DNA from: CAWAND01 sp963807065
GTDB taxonomy: Bacteria; Chloroflexota; Anaerolineae; Anaerolineales; E44-bin32
NCBI GenBank assembly: GCA_963807065.1
Contig: CAWDZQ010000003.1
Coordinates: 248,001-312,000, forward strand
Direction of reading: 5' to 3'
DNA length: 64,000 nt
The stretch's first letter is position 1; each line of letters begins with the position of its first letter. The notes under the pieces are model-generated. The model was not told the DNA's origin. It did not search any database and saw only the letters and a program-made list of their open reading frames with translations. The translations under genes were made by a program, and so were the position numbers. Positions 33,154-41,950 of the stretch are shown one piece after another.

Positions 33154-36100
33154 TGCGCCACCGCCGGTGTGTGTTGGATGCCACCATGAACCAGTTCCAG
33201 CGCCCGCACGGCCGCCAGCTGGTGGTGGGCATCAGCGTCTTGGGGACTGAGGTCGACGGCACACTTGAACATGGCCGCTGCCTCGTCATAGTCTTTGAGC
33301 GCCTTCAGCACCAGGCCGGCGCGATAGTGCGCTCTGGCATGTTGCTGATCGAGTCTGATGGTCCTGCGGTAGCCGTCCATGGCTTTGTCGAAATCGCGTC
33401 GGGCTTCGTGCACGCATGCCAACTCATAAGCCACCTCGGCGTCGTTTGGCTGTTCGACTTCGAGCGTCGACAGCTCGGCCAGCGCGTGGTCCAATTGGCC
33501 GGATTTGCGGCTCAAACGCGCCAGGCTCAGGCGGTGCGAGACTTCCGCCGGGGCAATAGACAGCGCCTTCTTGACAGCGGCTGTTGCCGCCTCGATTTCC
33601 CCTGATTGTTCATGGGCTTGGCTGAGGCTCGACCAGGCGTCTTCGTCTTCGGGGCGGTTCTCGATCACCTTCATCAACTCGAGCGCTGCGGCTTCGGGCC
33701 GCCCCGTCTGCATGAACAGCTGGCTGCGTGCTTTCTGAGCCCGGCTGGGATCGGTCATGCCTGCTTCGGCGCGCTGGTAGGCTGCCAAAGCTTTGTCGTG
33801 CTTCCCCTGGGCGGACAGGATATCCGCCCAACCCATCAAGGCGTCTAAGTCTTCCGGATCAAGGTCCACAGCCTGGGAAGCCCATTGCAGGGCCGTGGCC
33901 AGCTGCCCTCCGGCCTGTGCTGCCCGGGCGGCGCCAATGCGGGCATCCGAGTCCTCCGGTGCCAACTCGCTGGCGCGTCGGAAACGTCCCAGAGCTTCAT
34001 CGTTGTCACCGATGGCAAGCGCCGCATAGCCAGCTTGGCGCCACACCTCAGACTGGTCTGGGAAGTGCTGCAGGGCGTGAACAAAGTGCTCTTCGGCTTG
34101 ATGGTGCACACCCATGGATTGAAGATGCATGGCCAGCGACAGGCAGTAACTGCCATTGGCGGGCTCGAGCTCTGCCGCCTGCTGGTAATGAGGCAGAGCA
34201 TTGTCGACTTCGCCCACGGCGGCGTACGCTTGAGCCAGGGTGTGATGCCATGTGGCCTCTTCGGGCCAGGCTGCGAGACCGGCGTTCAGGGCCTCGATGG
34301 CCTCTGTGACCCGGTTCTGCTGGAGCAGTGCCAGGGCGCTGAAGTAGTCGGCAAGCGGTCTTACGCCGGGGACGCCGGTGACGGCGCCAAAGGCTCTCAG
34401 TGCCTGCGTGTAGCGTTGGCTCTGGAGGTGAGCCAAACCGGCCAGCAGCGGTGTCCACTCGGACCTGCGGGCGGTGGGGTGGTCGGCCAAAATGGCGATG
34501 ACGGCCTCCGGATTCCCGTTGCGCAAATGGGCGACGACGACACTCTCAATCATGGCCGGTGGGGCCGAGTCCACATCGATGTCGGCGACTTCGATCCGCC
34601 CGGCCACCAGCGCCAGGTGCTGGTCGAGATGCTGACACGCGGCGTCGTCCGCACCCATGCGCCGAGCTCTGGCGATCCAGGCCTCAGCTTCATCGGGGGT
34701 GACGTTCGGCGCTTGCGGCGAGTGTCGGGCGACCTGGGCGCTTTCCCTATACAACCAGGCAGCGTCACTCAGATGTGCCCGCAATCCGATGGCCTCCGCG
34801 AGTTGTTCTGGGTCCCCCTCGGCGCGCTGGATGGCCAGGTCGAGAGCCGCCCCGACCTGTGCCCAAGCGGCGTGTTTGAAGCCAGCTCGGGTCGTCAAGA
34901 TGGCGTCCTCGGCGTCCTCGAGGTTGAGGGGATCGATGCCGCTGAAGGCCTCCAGGGAGGCGGCAGCGTGGCCCAGACTCATTTCGATGAGTGAGAGCCT
35001 GGCCAGCACCGAAGCCGGAGCGGGTGTGCCCCTGTCGGCTAGCTCAGCCAGGACCTGTCTGGCCTCTTCGTAGGAAGCGTCATCCGTGTACGTATCGGCG
35101 ATGGCCAGGCGGACGGCCTGATCACCCGGCACCAAAGCCGAGGCGGTCTGAAGGACCTCAAGCGCTTCGGCGGATGTCCCATGGCGCCGGAACGCGTCTG
35201 CGGCTTCGACGGCCAACTGTGCGTCGTCGGGGGAAAGCGCAAGGGCCTGCCTCAGATGTTCAAGCCCTCGATCAGGCTCACCATTGTCCAGGTGCGCCTG
35301 CGCTAGGCGAATGGCGAGGCTGACGTTCTGTGGGTCTTGGGCCAAGCCTCGCTGCCAGTAGCCGATGGCGGCCGATCGGCGGTGAAGGCGCCACAGGCTC
35401 TCCCCGACATGGCGAAGAGCGGTCTGGTCGTCGGGCTTGCGCTCCGCAAGGGTGGTCCATGCATCGAGCGCGGTCCCGAAGTCTTCCGATCGCTCGGCAG
35501 TTTCCGCCAGGGTCTTCAAAATCACTTCATTTTCGGGGTCAGCGCTGACGGCTCGCTTGAGCAAGCGGACGGCCTGCTTCGGCTTGCCGAGCCGGGTGAG
35601 AAGTTGGCTGATCGGCCAGATGGTGGATGGCCCGGAGCCCCCAAGCCGCAGAGCTCGGGCCAAAGCTGATCGGGCGTCTTTGTCCTGCGCCAGCTGGTGG
35701 TGGAGCCGCGCCTTCTGAATCCAGACTTCGGGATCCATCGGGTTGGCCTGCGTCCAGCGGTCGATTTGGGTCAGGGCCGCCCCCCAAGCCTCGGCCTCCA
35801 TCGCCGCCGCTACGGCCTCAGCTCTGGCCTCGGCGCTGTCCGGGTCCCGGTCGACGGCTTCCATGGCCGGCCCGAGGGCTTCGTCGGCCAGTCCGGCTTT
35901 CCGATAGGCCTTGGACAGGAGGAGCAGACTTTTCGGCGAACCGCCGATCCCCTGCCTGAGGGTCTCTAGAACGGAAATCGCCACCGGCGTTTGGCCCGCA
36001 TCCATTGCGGCGCTGGCCAAACCGTGGCTGGCCCGCAGTTGCTTGTCCCCGGCGAGCGCGTGCTCACCGCCAAGACATGCTTGGAAAGCTGCCATGGCTT

Positions 36101-38279
36101 CTTCCGATTGGCCAGTTAGCCTCATTCCTTGGGCGGACCAATACATGGTTTCGGGGTCGGTAGCGGCGACAGATGCCAACCGCAGGCGGTGGAGCCCGCG
36201 CTCCGCAGTCGGGGTGTCGCCGGTTTCGAGGGCGGCTTCGATCGCCAGGCGCCCGGCCAAGATCTGCGCCTGGTCGGATGCCCCATCGGGAATGTCGTGA
36301 ATCAAATCATGGGCGGCGATGATGTCGCCCGTGGCTTCGTAGGCCTCTGCCAGGGCCAATCGTGTGGGGAGGTGGGCGGAGCGACGGGCCATGGCCTTCT
36401 CCAAAACAGGGATGGCCTGATCGACGTGGCCGAGTTTGGTGAGCAACCGGCCGTATCCAAGCTGAATCTCCGGATCGGCTTCCGACAAACGCAGCGCCCT
36501 CTCGAAGTGTTCGAGGGCGTCGCTGTAGTTTTCTCGTTCGGCCAGCAATTGGCCCTTGGCCGTCAGCAGCGAAGGTTGGTCGGGGCACATCTGAACGGCG
36601 CGGGTAAGGGTTTCATCGGCGAGTTCAACGTCCCCGGTGGCTCGTTGCGCCTCGGCCAAGGCCAACCAAGTTTCGGGAGACTGCGGGGCGCGCTCCGTGG
36701 CCAGGGCCAGGTGCTCCTTGGCCAACTCGACGTCTCCAGAGGCGGTCAATGCACGGCCGTAATGGACAAGCGCTGCGGGCGAATCCGGATCAAGGGCCAG
36801 CCAGCGGCTGGCGCGATCTCGGGCTAGCGTCACCTGGCCGGCATCGAGAGCACACTCCACAACGTGCTTCAGCATGCGGGCGTTGGACAGGGCCAACCGT
36901 TGCCAATGTTCGATGGCCAACTCGGGCTTGCCCTGAGCCTGAAGACTTTCGGCGAGCATGCTGCGCACGCGATCGTCGTCTTCGTCCTGGGCGAGCAGGA
37001 CCTCAGAGATTTCGGCGGCGGCGGCTTCGTCCCCTGCGCCGAAATGTGCGCCGGCCAGGGCCGCGCGGGCCGCCCGGCTGCCTGGCGCCTTCTCGGACCA
37101 GCGCCGGGCCACTTGGACGGCTTCGCCGGGGTGGCCAGTGTCCATCAGCGCGTGCGTCAGGCGTGCCAACCAGCGGGGATGCAGGTCTTCACCCGCGCTA
37201 ACGGTGTTGGCTGCCAACATCAGATAGTGGGCGGCCTCCTCTGGTCTATGGTCTCTGGCGTAGGCCAGGCCGACGGCGATGGTTTCGGTTGTGTTCTCGG
37301 GATTGGCCGAGAGCAATGCCAGACCATCGTCGATCTGTCCGGCGTCAATCATCGCCAGGGCAGCTCGAGATTTGCGGTCCGACGTTGGGTTTTCGTCCAC
37401 GGCGCGCCGCAGTGCTTCGGCCGCCACCACCGGATCCCCGGTGCCCACAGCGACGTCCGCCAAACGGTCAGCGATCTCGGCCCGCAATTGGCCGGCACAT
37501 TCCCATGCGGCGTCAAGGATGTTTTGGGCGGCCGCCGGGCCATTGACACATGCCTGGGCATCGGCTTGGTCGATGAGCGCCTCAACCGGGTCGTGTCGTC
37601 GGCTGCGAGCCGGGTCGTCAGAGGCAAGGATATGGCGGGCAAGGGCCTCAGCCAGCTTGTCTTCGCCCAGGTCGTGCAGATGCTGGATGAGTTTGTGATT
37701 GGCTTGAGGGAATGCCTTGGCCAGAACTGGGGCAGCCGTTTCGGCCGAGTTGTGACTCAGCAGGCAGACGGCGGCCGCCTGGACGGACGGCAGATCGCAG
37801 CTCGACATCAGTTCGGCAAGGACGCCGTCGGAATCCTCAAAATGGGGCCATGCACAGGCGAAGGGCGTCTGCCAAACGTCCGGTCGGGTCAGGACCCGAT
37901 CGGCAATGGACCGCCGTCCGTCGGGTTGGCGCTCAATCTCGATCAGGGCTAACCCTCGCAGAGCCACGCCAGATACGGTGTGATCGGCAGGATCCGTCTC
38001 GCCGGAAGCGATCAGGCGTTCCAGATCCGTTCGCTGGTCGGCGGGGAGCGCCGAGGCGTCGGGTGTGGGCCATTGGCCCGGCAGCCCCGCGAAAGCGATG
38101 TGGTCTGGCGTGGCGCCTGTGGCGTCAGGCGTCGTCTCCGCGATATCAAGCGCATCCGAATCAACGATCGCTGCCCAAATCTCGGGCAGGCGGAGAAACC
38201 GGCTGACGGTCTCGGCCAACTCGTCGGGATCGAGATTTGCTCGAAGTCTGGACAAGACATCGGTGTGTGTTGGCATCAT
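33150..38279 (-). CDS. Giant TPR protein (1709 residues)
   Basis: 1709 residues made almost wholly of tetratricopeptide repeats from about residue 230, with the W-LG-Y-A-F-A-P pattern in 34-residue steps (for example EVWRQAGYAALAIGDNDEAL, DAHYRAGLVLKALKDYDEAA). The N-terminal about 220 residues are different and helical, possibly HEAT-like. No membrane helix or signal peptide is visible. It is encoded directly between the small membrane protein and the caspase-like peptidase and is in the same sigma-54 transcript. A superhelical scaffold of this size could hold several partners; this is inferred. The start follows the membrane-protein gene by 16 bases. Confidence 0.85.
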   Translation of the reverse strand: MMPTHTDVLSRLRANLDPDELAETVSRFLRLPEIWAAIVDSDALDIAETTPDATGATPDHIAFAGLPGQWPTPDASALPADQRTDLERLIASGETDPADHTVSGVALRGLALIEIERQPDGRRSIADRVLTRPDVWQTPFACAWPHFEDSDGVLAELMSSCDLPSVQAAAVCLLSHNSAETAAPVLAKAFPQANHKLIQHLHDLGEDKLAEALARHILASDDPARSRRHDPVEALIDQADAQACVNGPAAAQNILDAAWECAGQLRAEIADRLADVAVGTGDPVVAAEALRRAVDENPTSDRKSRAALAMIDAGQIDDGLALLSANPENTTETIAVGLAYARDHRPEEAAHYLMLAANTVSAGEDLHPRWLARLTHALMDTGHPGEAVQVARRWSEKAPGSRAARAALAGAHFGAGDEAAAAEISEVLLAQDEDDDRVRSMLAESLQAQGKPELAIEHWQRLALSNARMLKHVVECALDAGQVTLARDRASRWLALDPDSPAALVHYGRALTASGDVELAKEHLALATERAPQSPETWLALAEAQRATGDVELADETLTRAVQMCPDQPSLLTAKGQLLAERENYSDALEHFERALRLSEADPEIQLGYGRLLTKLGHVDQAIPVLEKAMARRSAHLPTRLALAEAYEATGDIIAAHDLIHDIPDGASDQAQILAGRLAIEAALETGDTPTAERGLHRLRLASVAATDPETMYWSAQGMRLTGQSEEAMAAFQACLGGEHALAGDKQLRASHGLASAAMDAGQTPVAISVLETLRQGIGGSPKSLLLLSKAYRKAGLADEALGPAMEAVDRDPDSAEARAEAVAAAMEAEAWGAALTQIDRWTQANPMDPEVWIQKARLHHQLAQDKDARSALARALRLGGSGPSTIWPISQLLTRLGKPKQAVRLLKRAVSADPENEVILKTLAETAERSEDFGTALDAWTTLAERKPDDQTALRHVGESLWRLHRRSAAIGYWQRGLAQDPQNVSLAIRLAQAHLDNGEPDRGLEHLRQALALSPDDAQLAVEAADAFRRHGTSAEALEVLQTASALVPGDQAVRLAIADTYTDDASYEEARQVLAELADRGTPAPASVLARLSLIEMSLGHAAASLEAFSGIDPLNLEDAEDAILTTRAGFKHAAWAQVGAALDLAIQRAEGDPEQLAEAIGLRAHLSDAAWLYRESAQVARHSPQAPNVTPDEAEAWIARARRMGADDAACQHLDQHLALVAGRIEVADIDVDSAPPAMIESVVVAHLRNGNPEAVIAILADHPTARRSEWTPLLAGLAHLQSQRYTQALRAFGAVTGVPGVRPLADYFSALALLQQNRVTEAIEALNAGLAAWPEEATWHHTLAQAYAAVGEVDNALPHYQQAAELEPANGSYCLSLAMHLQSMGVHHQAEEHFVHALQHFPDQSEVWRQAGYAALAIGDNDEALGRFRRASELAPEDSDARIGAARAAQAGGQLATALQWASQAVDLDPEDLDALMGWADILSAQGKHDKALAAYQRAEAGMTDPSRAQKARSQLFMQTGRPEAAALELMKVIENRPEDEDAWSSLSQAHEQSGEIEAATAAVKKALSIAPAEVSHRLSLARLSRKSGQLDHALAELSTLEVEQPNDAEVAYELACVHEARRDFDKAMDGYRRTIRLDQQHARAHYRAGLVLKALKDYDEAAAMFKCAVDLSPQDADAHHQLAAVRALELVHGGIQHTPAVAQ

Positions 38280-38295
38280 GCACTGCCCTTTGGGT

Positions 38296-38631
38296 TTAGA
38301 GGCTGGACCAGTTGACCTGCATCACCACGAGATAGGCGGCCACAATCATGACCAGGCCAGTACAGGTGAGGAACACGCCAACCCCGGTTGCGGTCTTGAC
38401 CAGCTGGTTGATGGCCGCCACGAGTTCGGAGGCGCTCTGTACGACGCCCGTGATGTCCTGGCCGATGCCCTTTTGCCCGATGCGCGCCGTGTGGGCAGCC
38501 AGGGCACGGACCTCGCCTGTGTAACCACGCGTCATCAGGACGAAGATGCCCAACAGAATGGCGATCAATCCCAGCAAGAAGAAGGTGGCAGCGATCAAGA
38601 TTTGTGTCTCAGCCATTGAAAGGGGAATCAT
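38296..38631 (-). CDS. Small two-helix membrane protein heading the sigma-54 operon
   Basis: 111 residues. Hydrophobic helices at about 10-33 and 82-104 flank a soluble loop (TRGYTGEVRALAAHTARIG, DITGVVQSASELVAAI) reminiscent of the HAMP or dynamic-coil type. No family is recognised. GGAGG lies 5 bases before the ATG at 38631, and a sigma-54 promoter lies 40 bases upstream. As the first gene of the operon it may anchor the giant TPR protein to the membrane. Confidence 0.65.
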   Translation of the reverse strand: MIPLSMAETQILIAATFFLLGLIAILLGIFVLMTRGYTGEVRALAAHTARIGQKGIGQDITGVVQSASELVAAINQLVKTATGVGVFLTCTGLVMIVAAYLVVMQVNWSSL

Positions 38632-38670
38632 TGAGGCCTCCAGACGAGCCGTTAGTCTGAAGGGCTTAGA

Positions 38671-38686
38671 TGCAAGCTCTGTGCCA
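38671..38686 (-). promoter_or_regulatory. Sigma-54 promoter of the TPR / caspase-like operon
   Basis: Minus strand TGGCACAGAGCTTGCA matches TGGCACG-N4-TTGCA with one deviation at position 7. The predicted start near 38660 gives a 29-base leader ending in GGAGG before the ATG at 38631. It lies downstream of the activator gene. Confidence 0.82.
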
Positions 38687-38787
38687 TTCAGGTTGCCTTG
38701 GCTTGGGGTTGAACCTACCGGATGAGGTGCTGGGCCGCCGGGCCGGGCGGTGGTTCGGGGTTCGCAGTTAAGCGAGAGGGCGGGAGT

Positions 38788-39960
38788 TTACGTTTGGGGC
38801 TGAAACTCGGGGGGCAGGTGCCCGAGATCGAGTACGTCATCGTCACAGAAGAGCATGGCCCGTTCGATGACATGGCGAAGCTCGCGGATATTGCCCGGCC
38901 AGGGGTGATCCTTGAGGGCATCGATGGCCCTCGGCGTGATGTCGGTGACGTTGTTGCCGGTTCGCAGATTGATGGTCCGGATAAAGGTTCCGACCAGCGC
39001 GGGGATGTCCATCTTGCGGTCGCGGAGCGGGGGCAGGTGCAGATCGACGACCTTGAGACGATAGTACAGGTCCTCTCGAAACGTGCCTTCCTCGATCATC
39101 TTGAGCAGGTCTCGGTTGGAGGCGGCCAGGATCTGGATATCGACGCTGATCTCCTTGACCCCGCCGACCCTGCGGAAGCCCTGGTCTTCGAGCACCCGGA
39201 GCAGCTTGGCCTGCATTTCGGTCTTGGTGGATGAGATTTCGTCCAGGAACAGGATGCCCCCATCGGCGACTTCGATCAGGCCAGGCTTGCGTTTCTGGGC
39301 GCCGGTGAACGCCCCGGCCTCGTGGCCGAACAGCTCCGACTCGATCATTGTGTCGGGCAGCGCGGCGCAGTTGATGGGGATGAAGGGTTTGTCCGCCCGA
39401 GGCCCCATGGTGCGGATCGCCTGGGCCAGAACTTCTTTGCCGGTACCGGTCTCACCGGTAATCAGGACCGAGACAGTGGCGTTGGCCGCCCGTTGCGCTT
39501 CCTTGACCACACGCTGCATCTCCGGCGTGTCTCCGACGATCATCTCGACCTGCCCGGTGCTCGATTGGCGGAGCAGATCGAGCTCTCGCCGAAGGGCGAC
39601 CATCTCACGGGCCCGCTCGACGGCCTGAATCAGCTGTTCCAAGTCCAGCGGCTTCTGAAGAAAGTCTTGAGCGCCCTTCTTCATGGCTTCTACAGCCGTG
39701 TCGACCTCGCCGTAGGCTGTGATCAGGATCACGGGAGGTGAGGGGTTCTCGAGGGCGATGCGGTCGAGCAGGCTCAGACCTGATCCGTCCGGCAGGTTCA
39801 GGTCGAGCAGGATGATATCGGCTGATCCCGTGTCGATGACCTTGTGGGCCTGTTTGAGGTTTCCGGCTTCCAGGGGTTCGTAGCCACCATCCGACAGAGC
39901 AGCACTGATGAAGCTGCGTGCGGTCTCTTCGTCGTCCACGATGAGGACGGTTGCTGTCAT
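38788..39960 (-). CDS. NtrC-family sigma-54 activator without a DNA-binding domain
   Basis: 390 residues. The receiver domain carries the phosphorylated Asp53 (LLDLNLPDGSG) and its Lys (LQKPLD). The AAA+ domain has Walker A GETGTGKE (169-176), the sigma-54-contacting GAFTGA loop (216-221) and the Walker B LFLDEI. The protein stops right after the C-terminal lid (IRELRHVIERAMLF), so the usual Fis-type helix-turn-helix is absent; the next codon is a stop, with no readable HTH beyond. Such activators act on holoenzyme without a fixed upstream site. The start overlaps the histidine kinase stop by 4 bases. Confidence 0.93.
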   Translation of the reverse strand: MTATVLIVDDEETARSFISAALSDGGYEPLEAGNLKQAHKVIDTGSADIILLDLNLPDGSGLSLLDRIALENPSPPVILITAYGEVDTAVEAMKKGAQDFLQKPLDLEQLIQAVERAREMVALRRELDLLRQSSTGQVEMIVGDTPEMQRVVKEAQRAANATVSVLITGETGTGKEVLAQAIRTMGPRADKPFIPINCAALPDTMIESELFGHEAGAFTGAQKRKPGLIEVADGGILFLDEISSTKTEMQAKLLRVLEDQGFRRVGGVKEISVDIQILAASNRDLLKMIEEGTFREDLYYRLKVVDLHLPPLRDRKMDIPALVGTFIRTINLRTGNNVTDITPRAIDALKDHPWPGNIRELRHVIERAMLFCDDDVLDLGHLPPEFQPQT

Positions 39961-41942
39961 GCCGTTTTCGCCTCCTGCAAGGTATCGGCGGGTGGGATGT
40001 GGAGGGTGAACACCGTGCCGGCGTCGGGGAAACTCTCGACCTGGATGCTTCCCTTGTGGGCGGCGATAATTCGCCGGCTGATGGCCAGTCCGAGGCCGGT
40101 GCCGTCTTTTTTGGTGGTAAAGAATGGGTCGAAGATGCGATCGATCGTCTCTTGGGGAATGCCGGGACCGGTATCGGCGATCTTGAGCTCGACCATCTCG
40201 CCTTGGGACGCGGCCGCTGATGCCAGGGTCATCGAGAGCGTGCCTCCGTCCGGCATGGCCTGGAGAGCGTTTGTGATGAGGTTCACAATCACCTGTTCGA
40301 AGGTGCGCGGGTCGGCCAGAACCATCGGCGCCCGTTCATCGAACTCGAGGTGGCTGATGACGTTGGCCTGGTTCAATCGCGGAGCCCAGCGCTCCATCAA
40401 ACGTGCGAGCATATCGCCGAGGTCGATCGGCTCCATCTTGAGCTCGAGGCGGCGCGTGAAGAAGAGCACATCCGTCATGAGCTGGTCCAACCGGGTGCAT
40501 TCCTTGCGCACCCGCTCCAGGGACTCGTGCATCGGGTGGTCTTCGCCCAGCCTCGAGGCGACCAATTGGATCCCTGTGCTGATGTTGTTGATGGGGTTGC
40601 GCACCTCATGGGCGAAGATGGCCGACACCTCGCCCAGCAACGCGCGCTGCGCCAGCAGCTCGTTTTGATCTTCAATCGCCTTGCGTTCGGTTTGGTCGCT
40701 CAACACCACCAAAAGACGGGTGGGGGATTGCCGCCCAAGGGGCATAGCGCGCAGATGAACCGGGAAAGGGATGCCGTCGCGGCGATGGAGGGTGATGTAG
40801 GGCCGCTCCGCCATCCTCTCGTGGCCGAGGGCGTCCAGCAGACTGGCGACGACGTCTTCCGGACCGACCAGAATGTCCTTGACATCCTGCTCGAGGAGTT
40901 CGACCGACGAGTAGCCAAGCATGCGGCAAGCGGCCTTGTTGGCGCGCAGGATCCGAAGGTCGCCGTCCAAACTGAGCACGGCTTCTGTCACGGCATCTAG
41001 CTGTCCCCCGGTTTCGGCCTGCAGACCTTTGAGCGTCCGGCCGATTTCGGCAACTGACGCCTGCTGGAGGCTGAGTTGGATGGCGCCGTGGCACAGGTTG
41101 GCGACCAATCGCATTAAGCCCTCGATGTCCTCAGGGATATCGTTGGCTTCGGCCCAGCCGGCGGCCAGCAGGCCGATCCATGCATTGGGGGAGCCGATGG
41201 CCGAGGTCCTCAAGGCTGTCAAGCCGGCGGCGCGGGCCGCCTTGTGCAGTTCGTGTTCTGGACGCTGCCCCAGCGACCATTGGCCGCTGCGGTGAAATGA
41301 CTTGATCGACCCGGCGGGCAGACGCTCAGGGAAGGCATCCGCCAGGCTGCCTTCGAGGACGTAGTCCGGGCTGCTGGGCGATACCCGGTACAGGCCGACG
41401 CTGGAGGCGCGCAGCATGGACTGTGCCTGATCGAGGCTGGCGGCCAGCGCCCCTACCGCGCCCTCCATCAGCCGCTCCGAAATGTCGACCAAAGTGTCCA
41501 CGCGGGTGGATTGCGCCCGAGCCTGGTCTTCGGCTTGCTTCCGCCTCAGGCTGGGACGGGCGATGAGCATGATGGGCCCGTCGTCTGCCCCCACGCGGGC
41601 AGCGCTCAGATCGATGAGGACGGTCAGGTCGTTGCGGGTTTGGATGGGAATGTCTTTGGCTTCGGCTTCTTGGCCCTGGGGAAGGCTGAGGGCGTTCGCC
41701 AGGGCGCGTGCGCCCGGCTCGCCCATGAAAAGCTCCGAAGGCGACATCGCGTCCACCTCCGGGCGTGTGTAGCCGGAGAGCAGCAAGAAGGCGTGATTAA
41801 CGCCCAGGAACTCGGCCCCATCCGGGCTGATGAGCAAGACGCTGTCGTTGAGTTTGTCGGCCAGGGCCCGGAAATACGCCTGAGGTGCTTCAGGGCGGAA
41901 CAGGCGTTTGAGGGGGTTGCCGGTGGATGGGTTCCTGGCCAA
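39957..41942 (-). CDS. Soluble PAS-GAF-PAS histidine kinase
   Basis: 661 residues. PAS at about 20-130, GAF-like about 150-300 (LRASSVGLYRVSPSS), PAS about 310-425, then HisKA with His445 in AHEVRNPINN, and HATPase with N-box VIVNLITNAL, G1 TGPGIP and G2 GTGLGLA. No membrane segment, so it senses a cytosolic cue. It lies 8 bases after rpoN and overlaps the activator gene, making one sensor-activator pair. It would phosphorylate the activator. The ligand is unknown. Confidence 0.93.
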   Translation of the reverse strand: MARNPSTGNPLKRLFRPEAPQAYFRALADKLNDSVLLISPDGAEFLGVNHAFLLLSGYTRPEVDAMSPSELFMGEPGARALANALSLPQGQEAEAKDIPIQTRNDLTVLIDLSAARVGADDGPIMLIARPSLRRKQAEDQARAQSTRVDTLVDISERLMEGAVGALAASLDQAQSMLRASSVGLYRVSPSSPDYVLEGSLADAFPERLPAGSIKSFHRSGQWSLGQRPEHELHKAARAAGLTALRTSAIGSPNAWIGLLAAGWAEANDIPEDIEGLMRLVANLCHGAIQLSLQQASVAEIGRTLKGLQAETGGQLDAVTEAVLSLDGDLRILRANKAACRMLGYSSVELLEQDVKDILVGPEDVVASLLDALGHERMAERPYITLHRRDGIPFPVHLRAMPLGRQSPTRLLVVLSDQTERKAIEDQNELLAQRALLGEVSAIFAHEVRNPINNISTGIQLVASRLGEDHPMHESLERVRKECTRLDQLMTDVLFFTRRLELKMEPIDLGDMLARLMERWAPRLNQANVISHLEFDERAPMVLADPRTFEQVIVNLITNALQAMPDGGTLSMTLASAAASQGEMVELKIADTGPGIPQETIDRIFDPFFTTKKDGTGLGLAISRRIIAAHKGSIQVESFPDAGTVFTLHIPPADTLQEAKTA

Positions 41943-41950
41943 GGCGAGAC

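Noticed and set aside
30451..38279. Possible type III-E CRISPR (TPR-CHAT) system
   Set aside because: No repeat-spacer array and no Cas or gRAMP gene in the window; only the peptidase class is shared.
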